IMG/VR virus record: IMGVR_UViG_3300023174_000044
Coordinates: 124,001-188,000 of that record
Strand: one strand, 5' to 3'
DNA from: a virus
Length of the DNA: 64,000 nucleotides
Each line of letters begins with the position of its first letter. The first letter of the stretch is position 1. This document shows positions 1 to 7,426 of this stretch, in pieces. Both the position numbers and the translations under genes were made by a program. The notes beneath the pieces were generated by a model, which saw nothing but the letters and a program-made list of their open reading frames with translations, searched no databases and was not told the origin of the DNA.

Positions 1-244
1 GACCCGCTGAGTAAAGACTGTACTTGTATGGAAATAAACCTTTTTGGGGATTAAGCCAATTAAGAGATTCCATATCAGGAATTGCTTTAGGCATACGTGC
101 TGGTTCAATATATTGTTCAGTGCGTTGCCTGCCCACATACGAAGCATAGAAACTACTAATAGCAGGCAAAAATACAGCATAGTCACTTTGCTGTGCTGTT
201 AGATTGTCCTGCGTGACTGAGCTATTATTTTCTTTAAGATCCAT
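1..244 (-). CDS. Hypothetical protein, N-terminal part (runs off the left edge)
   Basis: The reading frame opens at an ATG at 244 and stays open to the window edge, giving about 81 residues with no stop. It starts 15 bases after the clamp gene ends and is read in the same direction, so it is probably co-transcribed with the gp45-like gene. It begins MDLKENNSSVTQDN and is rich in aromatic residues further on. I do not recognise the family and see no signal peptide or membrane segment. Confidence 0.6.
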   Translation of the reverse strand, partial: MDLKENNSSVTQDNLTAQQSDYAVFLPAISSFYASYVGRQRTEQYIEPARMPKAIPDMESLNWLNPQKGLFPYKYSLYSAG

Positions 245-259
245 CAGAATAACAATCTT

Positions 260-991
260 TTATTTGCTATGTGCTGGAAGAATATAATTGTATTCTGCAA
301 TGCCACTATTCACAGTAATCTGTGCGGCACCGTCATCACTGATTTTAAATGTCTTGTCGCCAATTAAATCTAGAATGCTAATTACCTGTGCCTTGGGCCA
401 GGACCATGCACGTTTCAATTGACCATTAATTCCTGGATGAAACACAAACTCGCCTGCGTGTGTGCTATGGTCACCAAAATACAATTTTAGATCAGTACCT
501 TCAGTACGTGCCTGAAACGAAGGCTCTTCTGCGTTGGCCTGACTTTGCATCTTTAAACGTTGAATTCCTGCATTGGTTGGTTCAAATTCAATGTGCCAGT
601 TCACTCCCTTGAATTTGACAGTTTTAAGTTTTTCGGCAATAATTTCACTGGTCATGAAACGATAATCGTTTTTAAAATCATCTATTTTATTTTTAAAGTG
701 CAGGCCCACTGGCACAGACTCGCCATTGCGGTCTTGTCGCTTGACAGTAATCTCTGCATTTTCTTTATACTCTTGTAAGTTTAATAGAATTTTAAGTTTG
801 CTTAGATTAGGCATGCCAAATGTGCCAATAAAGTCAGGAACAGGATTTAAAAATTTTGCCTGGACTACAACTGAACGATCTTCGGCCATGCCGTCAATAA
901 CAGTTTCAGTTTCTGTACCTGTAATTTTAATTAGATCGATACAGCCAAGATCGAATGTGTGTTGTACTAAGTCTAGTAAGTGGTCTTTCAT
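260..991 (-). CDS. Sliding clamp, T4 gp45-like
   Basis: Probable DNA polymerase processivity clamp that would encircle DNA and tether the gp43-like polymerase encoded upstream. The 243-residue length fits T4 gp45 (228 aa). The segment around residues 55-80 (FIGTFGMPNLSKLKILL) resembles the gp45 segment that precedes its first domain boundary, and the acidic/beta-rich pattern fits a clamp fold. Similarity is weak, and the call leans on its place beside polymerase and on the clamp loader elsewhere in the window. A GGAG ribosome site precedes the ATG, and a sigma70-like promoter lies at 1015-1043. Confidence 0.72.
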   Translation of the reverse strand: MKDHLLDLVQHTFDLGCIDLIKITGTETETVIDGMAEDRSVVVQAKFLNPVPDFIGTFGMPNLSKLKILLNLQEYKENAEITVKRQDRNGESVPVGLHFKNKIDDFKNDYRFMTSEIIAEKLKTVKFKGVNWHIEFEPTNAGIQRLKMQSQANAEEPSFQARTEGTDLKLYFGDHSTHAGEFVFHPGINGQLKRAWSWPKAQVISILDLIGDKTFKISDDGAAQITVNSGIAEYNYILPAHSK

Positions 992-1014
992 AGTTTCTCC
1001 AAAGTGTTAAAAGT

Positions 1015-1043
1015 ATTATACAAGGGTTATTGAGATTTTGCAA
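1015..1043 (-). promoter_or_regulatory. Sigma70-type promoter upstream of the clamp gene
   Basis: Read on the minus strand, a -35 box TTGCAA (1038-1043), a 17-base spacer and a perfect -10 TATAAT (1015-1020) lie 24-52 bases before the clamp ATG at 991. The -35 box lies inside the 3' end of the methyltransferase gene. Confidence 0.55.
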
Positions 1044-1971
1044 CGATTTCGGCCAAACTTTGTCCACCTCTGATACTGGACAACGTACCCGGCTTACGCA
1101 ATTCTACCCAACAGCTAGCGGCATCTGCGTGAAATGTTTGTTTCACTTCATACCCAATTGAACGTGCAAGATTTAATACCATTGTGCCAGGTGTGTAGCA
1201 CATAAAGCTACGTTCGGCTAATTCGACTCCTGCGGCACGGTCGCAATCGTTAAATGTTATAGCAAATGTTCCACCGTTTTTGAGTTTTTTGTACACCTCG
1301 ATAAGGTAACATTTGATTACTTCAAATGGCTTAAAATTAAAAAAGTTATAGGCAAGGCAAAACCCAAATTGATTGTCTGGGATGTTATCTAGCATAGTGT
1401 GTTCTGATGATTCCTGAATCACATACGATCGTAAACGTCGCTGATATTGCCTACTAAATTTTAATATAGCAGGATCTAATAATTCATTAGAAACATCAAC
1501 AAGATACAACGGATCACATCCGACCAATTGCCTTACCCAATCTTCACGACCAGGTCGTATAATCAGACCTGCATGATGCCAGTCACCGTACAAGCCAATT
1601 CTTGCTTTGATAAAATCAAATGCTGATTGTTCTAGATCAGGACGACGATTTAAAATATATTCAGCTGAGTCATGCACCATTTCCTGGTCATAGAGTCTAT
1701 AACTTTCTTGAAAATACGCCGATTCTTGATTAGAAATTATTGATACAAGCTCATCTTTGATCTTTTCGATTGTGTCGTCAAATTTGGTAAAAGCTGAATT
1801 AATGTGTTCGTAGTCATCCTTTAATTCTTGAATTAGATCGTTAAACTGAATTCCATGGGTAGCCACTGTATGTAATACTGGCCCAAGCTTTTCGTGCGTC
1901 AATGGAATAGCATCAATTGGCGTTAAATCGTCTAGCAAATTTTTGTATGCCACAAGAGAACTTAGTTTCAT
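1027..1971 (-). CDS. Methyltransferase-like protein, class I SAM-dependent (tentative)
   Basis: A 314-residue protein whose C-terminal half has the outline of a Rossmann methyltransferase: a short strand-loop GLIIRPGRED in the motif I position, LYLVDVSNELL as the acidic strand 2, and LKNGGTFAITFND as the strand 5 region. The N-terminal ~100 residues look helical. The canonical GxGxG loop is imperfect, so activity is uncertain. Its ATG overlaps the polymerase stop by four bases (ATGA), implying translational coupling to the polymerase. The substrate cannot be told from sequence. Confidence 0.55.
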   Translation of the reverse strand: MKLSSLVAYKNLLDDLTPIDAIPLTHEKLGPVLHTVATHGIQFNDLIQELKDDYEHINSAFTKFDDTIEKIKDELVSIISNQESAYFQESYRLYDQEMVHDSAEYILNRRPDLEQSAFDFIKARIGLYGDWHHAGLIIRPGREDWVRQLVGCDPLYLVDVSNELLDPAILKFSRQYQRRLRSYVIQESSEHTMLDNIPDNQFGFCLAYNFFNFKPFEVIKCYLIEVYKKLKNGGTFAITFNDCDRAAGVELAERSFMCYTPGTMVLNLARSIGYEVKQTFHADAASCWVELRKPGTLSSIRGGQSLAEIVAKSQ

Positions 1972-4628
1972 GAGAAGTCAAATAATGTTTGGAATGTGTT
2001 TTCAGTATTGGTTGCACTAGCAAGTTCCCATTCTAGTACACCCAACAAGTTATCAATTTTTTGATCTACAACAGTAGTTTCCATCTCACCGTCATTGAAC
2101 GGCAAATCCTTAAACCATTGCGGCAAATGCAGTTCGTCTGTGGGATAACCAATTGATGTCCAGCCTAAAGGATTTGATTTTAGTTTGCACACAATGGTTT
2201 TCATACCGTCAACCACTTGCATGGAATAGTTGTCCCCGTTCATTCTACGCAAGTTGTTCCAGTTCATGGCTGCTCGCACATGCCCGGGCATGTTGGCTTT
2301 GCCCAGTCGCGCTTCTTCTGCCTGATACTTGGTCAAGTTGTTCACACGTTTGGGTGAACCTTTTTCCCAGCCCGGGCGATCAGCAAAAATGTACTTGAAG
2401 TCTCGAATTTTTTCAATAATAGCTTCACGCTTGGTACCTATTAGTACTTCATTAAGAATATCACTAAGAAATTCCTGAATGACCTTGGGTGTATCACTGC
2501 GTTTCAAATCCAGGCCCATGGCTTTGACCTTACCAGGCTTGCCTGCCACATCCAGTCGCTTGCCTTCTTTGTCAATGATCATCACAGCATAACGCTTCTT
2601 GGTGATAAACAAACCTTTGCTGGCAACAATTTCTCGACCGCCCTTGATGATTGATCCCATTTCTCTTGGCACATGAAATGCCTGTTCCATAAACCCTGGG
2701 AAACTTTGATTTACTTGTTCAGCAATAGAGTCATACAAAGCAATAGCAATTTCTTTTGACCATTCCATTCGACCTGCTTCTACTTCGGCTTTGACGGCAC
2801 TCCATGCACTGAAGTAACAGGAGTCGGTGTCACCATAAATGATACTTTCGCCTGTGTGGTCGTATTTGCCGTGTATGCACTCATTCACATGAGCATCCAT
2901 GTGCCGGGCAATGCTACGCCCAGTCAAAGTGGTGGATTGGCCAATTCGCTTGTCAAAAAATCTACAGCCAGGATTAAGAATAGCACCATACAGACTATTA
3001 AGGTTAATCTTTTTAACCAATTGCCTTTTGTCCCAGTATTCCTCATCTTCTTTAGTTTTACATTCTTTTAGTTTGGCCTGCATTTCCTTACGTTCAGCAT
3101 ACCAACGCTTGAGCAAGCCGGGTATGATACCTTCTGTGGCATAGGTAAAGATAGTGCCATTGGCGCTCAAGATCCAAGGTTGATTTGAATCAAAGATCAT
3201 CTTCCACACTTCGGCAGCACCATGCACAGTCTCTTCACCTGACTGCCAATCAATGGTAATCTCTGTACCACGTTGCTGTTCCATCACTGCTGTGTATTCT
3301 AAGGTGGCAAACAAACCCTCCCAGGCAGCGGCAAAACTGGCACCTTTACTGGTCTTTTCTTGAATCAAATGATCTGTCATTATCGGTCGGAGTTGACCAA
3401 CAATGGTTTCGGGCCCCATGTTAAGAGCACGGATTGCTGACGGGTAAAGCGAGTTGATGTCGATACTACCAATGTATTCGTGAACTCCTTTTTTGGGATA
3501 AGCAACATAGGCACCTGCGGCTTGCGTGTCTTCATCTGTGAGTCTTTCTTTACGGTTAGGAACTACCATTCCACGTTCGTGGGCTTCATTAATAATCGCT
3601 TGTTCTGTCACTGCCACAGCACCCATAGTGGTTGGCAGTAACACAGTATTCTCATGTGCCAGTGTGTTGGCTAGATCCAAGAAACGTAGTTTCTTGTCAA
3701 TATCTCTCAACAGTTTTGTATCTTGTCTGTTGTACTCAATAAATATCTTGAAGTTTTGATTGTACAACTGATCCAGGGTGCCTTCAAATGCTGTCTTTGA
3801 TCCCAGTTCTTCATACTCACCAATTGCGTCTAAACTGTATGAATGGCGCTCTTCGTATGTGTATTTGCGATACAACTGCATGTAGTCTAGATGTATACGA
3901 CCAATCAAGTCAAAGGTTTCATTCTCACTGCCAAAACGTTCAAACATACGCTTCTTAGGCAGTTGTCCCCACAAACAGAATCTTCTGGTGTCGTCTTTGC
4001 TGAGTACACGAGTTGTTCTGTTCACGGTGTAAGGTATGTCGTAGCCTTCTGAGTTCCAACCACTCAGCACGTCTGCGTCTTCAATGAGGTTTAAAAAGGT
4101 ATCCAACAAGTCTGCTTCTTTTTCAAACACAAAACAGTTAGAGAATTCTTTGGCAATTTCATTTGCAGTCTCTGCACTCATATGCCTAGGTGGAACAACT
4201 AATGTGACCATTTGATCCAGCCAGTCCATGTAAACACTAATGGCAGTGATGGGATTGAATGGATCATCGGGTCTGCTGAAGCCACGTTCAGGATCAAAGT
4301 CTACTTCAATGTCAAAGAACGCCACATTTAGTCGAGGTCCATCCTGCCCCTTATAGTTTTCTTCTAGACATCTAAACACAGGCTTGATATCTGCTTCATA
4401 CAAGTTCTTGTGACCTTGTGCCCGTAGTTCCTTACGAAACTCTTTGTTGTTGCGTGTGGAGAATCTACTGACAGATGTACCATAGATGCTTTGAAACTTG
4501 CCTCTAGGGTCATCATAATAAAAGATGTAGTTGGCAGGATATTCTTCGTAGTATCTTTGTCCATTCTTACGACCCACAATGTGAATACGATCGTGGTCAC
4601 GATCAAATAGTGCGTCAATGTAACTCAT
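1968..4628 (-). CDS. 43: Family-B DNA polymerase with 3'-5' exonuclease, T4 gp43-like
   Basis: Replicative DNA polymerase of 886 residues, close to T4 gp43 (898 aa). The exonuclease domain shows Exo I FFDIEVD (D106, E108), Exo II LSGWNSEGYDIPY and Exo III YNRQDTKLL. The polymerase domain shows motif A DINSLYPSA (about residue 392), motif B KINLNSLYGA and motif C YGDTDS (about residue 596). All catalytic acids are present, so the enzyme should be active in synthesis and proofreading. It is followed with overlap by the methyltransferase-like gene and the clamp, a replication operon. ClpP lies 16 bases upstream. Confidence 0.97.
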   Translation of the reverse strand: MSYIDALFDRDHDRIHIVGRKNGQRYYEEYPANYIFYYDDPRGKFQSIYGTSVSRFSTRNNKEFRKELRAQGHKNLYEADIKPVFRCLEENYKGQDGPRLNVAFFDIEVDFDPERGFSRPDDPFNPITAISVYMDWLDQMVTLVVPPRHMSAETANEIAKEFSNCFVFEKEADLLDTFLNLIEDADVLSGWNSEGYDIPYTVNRTTRVLSKDDTRRFCLWGQLPKKRMFERFGSENETFDLIGRIHLDYMQLYRKYTYEERHSYSLDAIGEYEELGSKTAFEGTLDQLYNQNFKIFIEYNRQDTKLLRDIDKKLRFLDLANTLAHENTVLLPTTMGAVAVTEQAIINEAHERGMVVPNRKERLTDEDTQAAGAYVAYPKKGVHEYIGSIDINSLYPSAIRALNMGPETIVGQLRPIMTDHLIQEKTSKGASFAAAWEGLFATLEYTAVMEQQRGTEITIDWQSGEETVHGAAEVWKMIFDSNQPWILSANGTIFTYATEGIIPGLLKRWYAERKEMQAKLKECKTKEDEEYWDKRQLVKKINLNSLYGAILNPGCRFFDKRIGQSTTLTGRSIARHMDAHVNECIHGKYDHTGESIIYGDTDSCYFSAWSAVKAEVEAGRMEWSKEIAIALYDSIAEQVNQSFPGFMEQAFHVPREMGSIIKGGREIVASKGLFITKKRYAVMIIDKEGKRLDVAGKPGKVKAMGLDLKRSDTPKVIQEFLSDILNEVLIGTKREAIIEKIRDFKYIFADRPGWEKGSPKRVNNLTKYQAEEARLGKANMPGHVRAAMNWNNLRRMNGDNYSMQVVDGMKTIVCKLKSNPLGWTSIGYPTDELHLPQWFKDLPFNDGEMETTVVDQKIDNLLGVLEWELASATNTENTFQTLFDFS

Positions 4629-4644
4629 TTATCTCCACTTAACA

Positions 4645-5238
4645 TTAAATATCACGTGTAGTTATCACTTTGTCAGCAAGACCGTAATTAACTGATTCCT
4701 CTGCTGACATAAACTTGTCACGATCCATATCTTCGGTCAGCTGTTCAAAAGTTTTACCTGTTGAATTATGCTTGACATAGATTTCAGTTAACCGTTTTTT
4801 CAAATAGGTGATTTCTTTGTAGCTAATCTCAATATCGCTTTGCATGCCACGAGCGCCACCGCTGGGTTGGTGTATCATGTGACGTGCATTAGGCAGGATC
4901 ATGCGCTTGCCTTTGGCACCTGACTGTGCCAACAAACTTCCCATGCTACATGCTTGTCCCATTACAATGGTGTTGATATCGGGTTTAATAAATTGCATGG
5001 TATCATAGATAGCCATACCAGCAGTGACACTACCTCCAGGGCTATTGATGTACATACTAATGTCTTTGTCTGGATTCTCGCTCTCAAGAAACAATAACTG
5101 AGCAACAATTAAATTTGCCATTTGATCGTGTACTTCACCTTCAAGTAAAATTACACGGTCACGCAACAAGCGGCTATAGATATCATAACTACGCTCACCT
5201 TTGCTGGTTTGTTCCAGCACCATTGGTACTAACGCCAT
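4645..5238 (-). CDS. clpP: ClpP-type serine protease subunit
   Basis: Full-length ClpP peptidase (197 aa; bacterial ClpP is about 195-207). The catalytic triad is complete: S98 in GQACSMGS, H123 in RHMIHQP and D172 in MDRDKFM. Family knowledge: ClpP forms a tetradecameric chamber that degrades proteins fed by a ClpA/ClpX unfoldase. A ClpA-type ATPase with an IGF-type docking loop is encoded at 21257-23548, so the phage may build its own ClpAP. The gene lies between the DsbA-like gene and polymerase, with 9- and 16-base gaps. Confidence 0.96.
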   Translation of the reverse strand: MALVPMVLEQTSKGERSYDIYSRLLRDRVILLEGEVHDQMANLIVAQLLFLESENPDKDISMYINSPGGSVTAGMAIYDTMQFIKPDINTIVMGQACSMGSLLAQSGAKGKRMILPNARHMIHQPSGGARGMQSDIEISYKEITYLKKRLTEIYVKHNSTGKTFEQLTEDMDRDKFMSAEESVNYGLADKVITTRDI

Positions 5239-5247
5239 ATTTTACCT

Positions 5248-5508
5248 TTAAAGAGTTTTGCCAGCAGTTTCGAGAATAGTTTCCAAGAGCTCGTGGTCCT
5301 GACGTGTTTTCCCTAGTTCGGCTTTGTGTGCGATCCTGATTGCTTTTTTAAGAACAGCTGGTTTGATTTCAAGTTCTTCGGCAATGGCTTTAATGGTATC
5401 ATTTAGGCCGCCATTTAAAGTTTCAACTTCGTGCATGACCTGCATGCCTTCATTGATAATCTGAATAAGTTTAATCTTTTGATCGCCATTAAATGTTTTG
5501 TTGTCCAC
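5248..5508 (-). CDS. DsbA-like late-transcription DNA-binding protein (tentative)
   Basis: An 86-residue, mostly helical protein (residues 27-75 include a DTIKAIAEELEIKPAVLKKA helix pair). Length and pattern resemble T4 DsbA, a small double-stranded DNA-binding protein that binds near late promoters, and its cyanophage counterparts. The match is by pattern only. It heads the ClpP-polymerase-clamp operon and has its own strong promoter at 5529-5557, and a GGAG ribosome site before the ATG. Confidence 0.5.
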   Translation of the reverse strand: MDNKTFNGDQKIKLIQIINEGMQVMHEVETLNGGLNDTIKAIAEELEIKPAVLKKAIRIAHKAELGKTRQDHELLETILETAGKTL

Positions 5509-5528
5509 AAGAGTTCTCCTAAAGACTT

Positions 5529-5557
5529 AGTATAACAGGTTTATCTGCCTAGGTCAA
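5529..5557 (-). promoter_or_regulatory. Sigma70 promoter (TTGACC-17-TATACT)
   Basis: Minus-strand -35 TTGACC (5552-5557), exact 17-base spacer, -10 TATACT (5529-5534), followed by AGGAG and the ATG at 5508. It should drive the dsbA-like, clpP and polymerase genes. Confidence 0.7.
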
Positions 5558-5581
5558 CAATATATGGCTATTTTGGTAGAA

Positions 5582-6652
5582 TTATAATCCGCCAAATAAA
5601 AATACTCGGTCAAGATTTTTTATTTGATCTAACGCTTCTTGTGCTTGTTGATATTGACTGTGCTCGGGATCAAATACGTCAATCAACTTAAATTCATTGT
5701 TGGAGAATGTGCCCCAATTTCCAATTCTTCCATACTCAATTAAATCTACGCCCAGGTGCTGGCCCATGTTGTAAAATTCTAGCATCTCTTCAAAATTATC
5801 TTTTTGAACTATCATTCGAATTTTAAACAGCATGCCATTTTGTTTTTTCTTTTCAGAAATCCACAATAATGCATGTTGTAGGTCGTCCCAGCGTCCACCA
5901 CGACGCAATTTTTCATATGTAGCAGACCTTGCGGCATCGGTGGTAATGGTAATCGATTTTACTTTTTCTTGCATGCTGCCAAGTCGATGCCAACGGTCTG
6001 GTACCAGTAAACCATTTGATTGTATAGCCAATTGTACGTTTGGAAAATCCTCTGTTGATATTGTGTTAACAAACGACAACAACATTGGACTGGCAAATAA
6101 TTCTCCACTGGTACTCACATGTAGTACGATTGGTTGATTAGTAGGTGTACAAAACAAATTTGATTTTAGTGTTTGCCCTAGGTGTTCTAGATGTTCATTC
6201 TGTGCATCATTGTTTTTTATAATTTCCGTTCGACAACTTGGGCAACTGAGATTACAGGTTCGATCGCCAGATACCCAAATTTCTTTGGGCATAATGTAAC
6301 GAGATGCATCAAGAAGCAAGGGTTTAATATCATTGCCTACATTTTCTTTATCATTAAGATGATTGTGCCTTAAGATTCCGCAGGTGTTCTCGTTGCAATA
6401 ATCGTAGGTACCATCAATAATGCTCTGTCGCACATTGGTACTGTCAGCATTGGACAATATTTCGTCAAGTGAATTAATTAATAAATTTCCAACACTAGAT
6501 GGCATCCAGTCTTGACAACCACAGAGAGTTACTCTACCATCAAGTCCAATGCACATGCCCACAAAAGGACTAAGACAAACAAGATTTTGTAAATTTTTTG
6601 CTGGGAATTGTACTAGTGGCTTCTGTATCCAATTTAGTTTGTATTTTGACAT
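5582..6652 (-). CDS. Radical SAM protein with an N-terminal SPASM-like cysteine set
   Basis: The core motif CNLSCPSC gives C133, C137 and C140, the CxxxCxxC that binds the catalytic 4Fe-4S cluster and S-adenosylmethionine. Upstream, residues 26-91 carry C26, C34, C44, C46, C86 and C91 around a GLDGRVTLCGC segment and a GNLL..SLDEIL stretch, which is typical of the auxiliary-cluster SPASM/twitch domain. In most family members this lies after the core; here it comes first. The substrate is unknown; SPASM proteins often modify peptides. The gene stands alone between promoter and intergenic sequence. Confidence 0.82.
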   Translation of the reverse strand: MSKYKLNWIQKPLVQFPAKNLQNLVCLSPFVGMCIGLDGRVTLCGCQDWMPSSVGNLLINSLDEILSNADSTNVRQSIIDGTYDYCNENTCGILRHNHLNDKENVGNDIKPLLLDASRYIMPKEIWVSGDRTCNLSCPSCRTEIIKNNDAQNEHLEHLGQTLKSNLFCTPTNQPIVLHVSTSGELFASPMLLSFVNTISTEDFPNVQLAIQSNGLLVPDRWHRLGSMQEKVKSITITTDAARSATYEKLRRGGRWDDLQHALLWISEKKKQNGMLFKIRMIVQKDNFEEMLEFYNMGQHLGVDLIEYGRIGNWGTFSNNEFKLIDVFDPEHSQYQQAQEALDQIKNLDRVFLFGGL

Positions 6653-6754
6653 ATAGTAATTATGCTCACTTTGTAGTCTACGGTAGCGAATCGCTTTCTA
6701 CACCCAGCAGCCGGGTCACACTACGGTAACTAGTACCGGTCCTAAGGTGTGTTC
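6653..6754. other. Structured intergenic segment with 23S rRNA helix 69/71-like sequence
   Basis: A GC-richer patch between two minus-strand genes. On the plus strand, 6725-6748 reads GGTAACTAGTACCGGTCCTA followed by AGGT, close to the 23S rRNA helix 69-71 stretch that is also the I-CeuI target (GTAACTATAACGGTCCTAAG). A second match, GGTAGCGAA, lies at 6682-6690, so the order is permuted. CGGTA/TACCG can form a hairpin around ACTAG. No open frame of interest and no tRNA fold is evident. Confidence 0.4.
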
Positions 6755-7330
6755 TTAAAAAATTATTAATCTATCCATTGTAAATTCATTAACAGATACC
6801 GATGGGTCAATATCATTAACAGCACTACACCATGCTTGCCAAATTTCACTATCAGCGTTGTTAAAGTATGTTTTTAAATCAGGGCAAGATTTTTTATATG
6901 CACTAATACTTTCTTCTACAAAATCATAATTTTGTTGATACTGTAGTTTATTTTTATCTAAAATATCAAACAGAGAATTAGCAAACACCCTTGGAGAATC
7001 AAGAAGTTGATAATCTAAATCTACGTTAGATACATCTAGTTGTAATTTACTTTTTGCCGCTGATTTAAAATAATTTTGATTTCCTAGTTGGTTGAATCCA
7101 GTCTTGACTAAAGCATTAATATAAAAGTTAAAAGTACACCGCCCGCTAAATTTTGTATATGTTATATTTTTGTTAGGCGGGTTGTGCGATGCTTGTACGC
7201 TTGCTGATTCTATTTCACTGTGAAAATTTTTTAATCCTGATTTAATTATTAATTTGCCTGATTCTAATCTATAAATTAAATTTGATAACCATCTACCGCC
7301 TGCTCCGGGTGGATACTGTATGTGAATCAT
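6755..7330 (-). CDS. Sulfotransferase-like P-loop protein (tentative)
   Basis: 191 residues starting MIHIQYPPGAGGRWLSNLIY, a glycine-rich loop right after the first beta strand, as in small phage and bacterial sulfotransferase-like proteins, where it would hold the PAPS 5'-phosphosulfate. The rest shows no motif I can name, and the 3'-phosphate binding segment is not clear. AT-rich compared with neighbours. Three other sulfotransferase-like genes lie at 28940, 31767 and 33052. Confidence 0.45.
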   Translation of the reverse strand: MIHIQYPPGAGGRWLSNLIYRLESGKLIIKSGLKNFHSEIESASVQASHNPPNKNITYTKFSGRCTFNFYINALVKTGFNQLGNQNYFKSAAKSKLQLDVSNVDLDYQLLDSPRVFANSLFDILDKNKLQYQQNYDFVEESISAYKKSCPDLKTYFNNADSEIWQAWCSAVNDIDPSVSVNEFTMDRLIIF

Positions 7331-7341
7331 AGATTGATAAT

Positions 7342-7422
7342 TTATACAGGACTATAGGGATTGAGAGGGCGATCCCACTCGCCCTGTTGTTCAGGATACA
7401 CTGGGTACTCGTTGTTTTGCAT
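7342..7422 (-). CDS. Possible 26-residue peptide
   Basis: A short frame starts at an ATG at 7422, five bases after the stop of the gene upstream, and encodes a Pro/Tyr-rich peptide (MQNNEYPVYPEQQGEWDRPL and six more residues). There is no clear ribosome site. A perfect 7-bp hairpin (AGGGCGA/TCGCCCT, 7366-7385) lies inside it and could instead be an RNA structure. Weakly supported either way. Confidence 0.3.
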   Translation of the reverse strand: MQNNEYPVYPEQQGEWDRPLNPYSPV

Positions 7423-7426
7423 TGAT

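Noticed and set aside
6653-6754. tRNA or other standard RNA gene
   Set aside because: No acceptor stem, anticodon arm or T-loop (GTTCRA) arrangement could be made on either strand.
7366-7385. Hairpin AGGGCGA/TCGCCCT as a terminator
   Set aside because: No T-tract follows on either strand; kept only as a hairpin within a possible small peptide frame.
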